A DNA stretch of 64,000 bases, from NCBI RefSeq assembly GCF_020740795.1, contig NC_067283.1:42769659-42833658 (forward strand). The letters run 5' to 3'. This document shows positions 61,641-64,000 of this stretch, in pieces (position 1 is the first letter of the stretch; each line of letters begins with the position of its first letter). This DNA is from Apus apus (lineage: Eukaryota > Chordata > Aves > Apodiformes > Apodidae). The notes under the pieces are model-generated. The model saw nothing but the letters and a program-made list of their open reading frames with translations, made no database searches and was not told where the DNA came from. The position numbers and the translations under genes are program-made.

Positions 61641-62359
61641 ACATGCCGCTCGTCACCGCTGCACGGGGTGCTGCACAGGCACCCTGGGGATGGGTAACCC
61701 TTGCTCCACAGTCATTAATGGCATTGGGAAAGAACAGCTGGATACAGGTGAGTGATAATGCGTGGTACAGAACAGTCAGGAATGGGAATAGTCAGGAATG
61801 GATGAATAGTCATGTAGCCTCAGCATTCAAGATTGCTCTTCCAGTTAGGAAATGGTTTATTTGCTATGTCTTGTGCATGATGGGGTTTTTTTTGGTGACA
61901 CATGATAACAAAGTGTATTGTAAGTAAGTAAATGACAGTCAGGAAATAAATAATAATTCCCATTTCACAGTGAGCTAGAACTCACATTTTTATTCATCTT
62001 GCTCAATGGCAACAAACCAACCAGAAAGCAACTCCTCAAAGACCATCTGTTTCCTACTGTTTTACGTATTCTGTGGCTCCCTCCTTGGATGTTTTTGGGT
62101 AATTCTCACACATATTTTCACCCATGCTTGTCTGTCTGTTACATCTGTAACCTGTTGATTGTTGATTTGGTTTTGTTGTGAGTTTTTTCTGAAGGGGAGG
62201 GGCAGAGGGTGTTGTGGTTTTGTTGTTGGGCATCTATTCTCATTTACACTATAAAGGAAAACAGTCACCTTGATCTCGTTAGCAATGCTCAACTTTTTTT
62301 GTCTTATTTTATGTCTCTAAAGAGTTATGAAGGTGAAAACCTTTGGCACAATGCATGTG

Positions 62360-62485
62360 AACTCTGTATTAGCCCTCATTGGCAAATGGGGCAGCTGAAG
62401 CAGCAAAATACATGATTCACTGAGGTTCAGACAGTGAGATGGTTACAAAACTGGGGTCAGAATTCAAGAGCCAGTGACATTCTCT
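62360..62485 (-). mobile_element. MIR-like ancient SINE remnant
   Basis: The segment 'ggcaaatggggcagctgaag', then 'gattcactgaggttcagaca', 'gtgagatgg', 'aactggggtcagaattcaag' and 'agccagtgacattctcttcc' follows the reverse of a MIR core (in consensus: 'aaatggggaaactgaggc', 'agtgactt', 'gggattagaacccagga'). It is strongly diverged. MIR-type copies are old in amniotes and sparse in birds. The edges are approximate. Confidence 0.5.
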
Positions 62486-63639
62486 TCCTTCCTTGTGTCA
62501 GTGTTTGTGGAAATATGTCTCTAATGCTCAGAACCTTAGGCTTTCCTAGGTTCTTGTCAGTATTGGAGATCATGCTGAATTTACGTTTGTGCAGGTAGCT
62601 GTGTCTAAAGAAAATTTAGTTCTCTCCAAATTTTAGAAAATAATTAAGTATTGGTAATAAAGCCAGAGCTTTATTTATTACATCCATTAAAGAAGGACTG
62701 CAGAAAAAGATGATACAAAGCACTTACACAGATTGATTCCCAGGTAATAAAATTGTTCTGTGGTCAGACGAACTACAGTCTTCTACAAACATTATCACAA
62801 AATCCTTAGTGGTGCCAGCTAGCCTGTGGGTACATGGAGGTCAAAACAAGTCTTTTCTTAGGTGATGGTTCCTTTGTTACCCTCAGGGTACTAGTGAGGA
62901 AGATTGCATCTGTAATCTCTTCTGCCTGCCCCTTCCTGGGAGCTGGTGATTCTCTATTAAGTTGCTTTGAACTTGGCTTGTTCCAGGTTCTTCCGTCTTT
63001 GCTGACACATTCCAGCATGATTGTGTTATTCAAGGTGAGTCCAGCTTATTAGTCCTCAGGTGTGGGCAGCTCTTGGGCAGTTTCATGGTGGCAAATGTGC
63101 CTGGTGACAGGACTGGGAACCACAGGAGGGTCTATTTACCAGGAGGCTGAGGAATGTGGTGCTGATTTGTTCTCGGTCCCGGCATCATATCCAGTCCACT
63201 CCTCTGAAGTTAGGATGTTTAGAGCTGATCTTCCTCTGTAATCTAACTGCATCTAGGGTGCTACAGCAAGCCAAGAGTAAGTGCAGGGAGTTAGGTGGAA
63301 TTCAAACCATCTGAGGTTGGTAGTACAATGGCTTCTGGGCTTAGTGCCATGGACCTTTTCTCCAGTGTGCATTTGCCTTAGGAGTAACTGGAAGTTGGAT
63401 CCTCCTCCTCTCTATACACTCTTCATAATACAAAGGAATGATTCCTCTCCTTAAGAAGCAGTGGAAGATTGACTTCATTGTAATCTTGATATACATTTTC
63501 CTTTTTTTTTTACTGAGTGTAATCAATGACCATTGGATTCAAGGTGCTTGTTCCTTGACAGGAAAAAGAAGAAACAGGGAGGAAAGCAGTAGAATTTTAA
63601 AAAGGAACAATAAAAGCCTTAACTGCTTTCTGTAATGAG

Positions 63640-64000
63640 GTGAGTAGCTTGGGGGACAAGGGCAGAGTGGTGGATGTAGTTTTCTGTGATCTTGGTGGAC
63701 AATAAGCTGACCATGAAGCAGCAATGCACTCTTGTGGAAAAGAAGGCCAACAGCATACTGGGCTGCATTAGTAAGAGTGTTGCCAGCAGGTCAAGATCCT
63801 TCCATCTGCTTGGCAGAAGTGAGGCCTCATCTGTAGTGTTGTGTGCAGTTCTTGGCTTCCCAGTGACAGCGAGACATGAACTTACTGGAGTGAGTCCAGC
63901 ACAGATCAACAGTAAAAATGATGGTTCTCAAACATTTTTCACATGAGAAGAGGCTGAGGGAGCTGGGACTGTTCATACTGGAAGAAGGTTCAGGGAAGCA
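63640..64000 (+). mobile_element. CR1 LINE, sense, internally deleted, running off the window
   Basis: It starts with a block like 'gggggacaagggcagagtgg' from the CR1 reverse transcriptase region, then jumps at about 63690 to the C-terminal ORF2 region (VDNKLTMKQQC, KANSILGCI, SVASRSR) and the 3' part ('aggctgagggagctggga'). The jump suggests an internal deletion. Frameshifts follow 'vasrsr', so it is not functional. Its 3' end lies beyond the window. Confidence 0.88.

Larger units (their letters stand above)
48697..64000 (+). other. CMTM7 intron 1, partial (more than 15.3 kb)
   Basis: From the exon 1 donor to the window end I found no CMTM7 exon 2, which should encode helices 1-2 in about 170 bases ending near a CISWPL-like segment. 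The first 300 bases are still CpG-rich. The interval contains the pyrimidine satellite (51832-52040), G/T-rich tracts (56376, 58717), an LTR (about 61085-61640), a MIR-like SINE (about 62360-62485) and a CR1 (63640 to the end). Short open frames elsewhere look like chance. Confidence 0.75.

Noticed and set aside
60916-61927. Two open frames of about 140 codons near 61 kb
   Set aside because: They run across the LTR and its flanks in different frames, with no protein-family features.
48697-64000. Search for CMTM7 exons 2-5
   Set aside because: Candidate acceptors (for example at 54168, 54738 and 60860) are followed by stops or sequence unlike MARVEL helices, so no further exon is called.

Overview
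The window is bird genomic DNA. It has vertebrate gene structure (large introns, GT-AG splice sites, CpG-island promoters), several CR1 LINE fragments of the avian type, and an LTR of a type widespread in bird genomes. I cannot name the species from the sequence. Two genes of the CKLF-like MARVEL transmembrane family lie head to tail on the + strand: the complete coding sequence of CMTM8 (four exons, 9243-44262, 180 residues) and the first coding exon of CMTM7 (48544-48696). The order and strand match the conserved vertebrate CMTM8-CMTM7-CMTM6 cluster, where the next gene upstream is normally GPD1L. No GPD1L exon is recognisable here.

Layout. 1-8394 is intergenic and gene-poor. An antisense CR1 copy (8395-8849) runs up to the CMTM8 CpG island (about 8856-9520), which holds exon 1. 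Intron 1 is 27.4 kb and carries CR1 pieces near 19.6 and 30.2 kb and an old CR1/L3-like copy near 28.7-29.4 kb. Exons 2 (36820-36993), 3 (41271-41387) and 4 (44179-44262) follow, then a short AT-rich 3' UTR with three AATAAA signals (44455-44695). About 3.4-3.9 kb of intergenic DNA leads to the CMTM7 CpG island (about 48100-48990) and exon 1. From 48697 to the window end I read CMTM7 intron 1; no further CMTM7 exon was recognised. This intron carries a 209-bp all-pyrimidine satellite (51832-52040), an LTR (about 61085-61640), a MIR-like SINE (about 62360-62485) and a truncated CR1 (63640 to the end).

Both genes encode small four-pass MARVEL proteins of the endocytic and plasma membranes. Mammalian orthologues have been linked to EGFR internalisation and tumour suppression, and CMTM7 also to B-cell receptor signalling. 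All CMTM8 introns, and the CMTM7 exon 1 junction, are phase 0.

I did not find a novel multi-gene system. The points most worth checking are the CR1/TATA junction at the CMTM8 promoter, a phase-compatible cryptic terminal exon in CMTM8 intron 1 (11001-11156), the stop-free leaders upstream of both start codons, the close CMTM8-CMTM7 spacing, and the pyrimidine satellite. Positions of repeats come from recall of consensus patterns by eye, so their edges are approximate.
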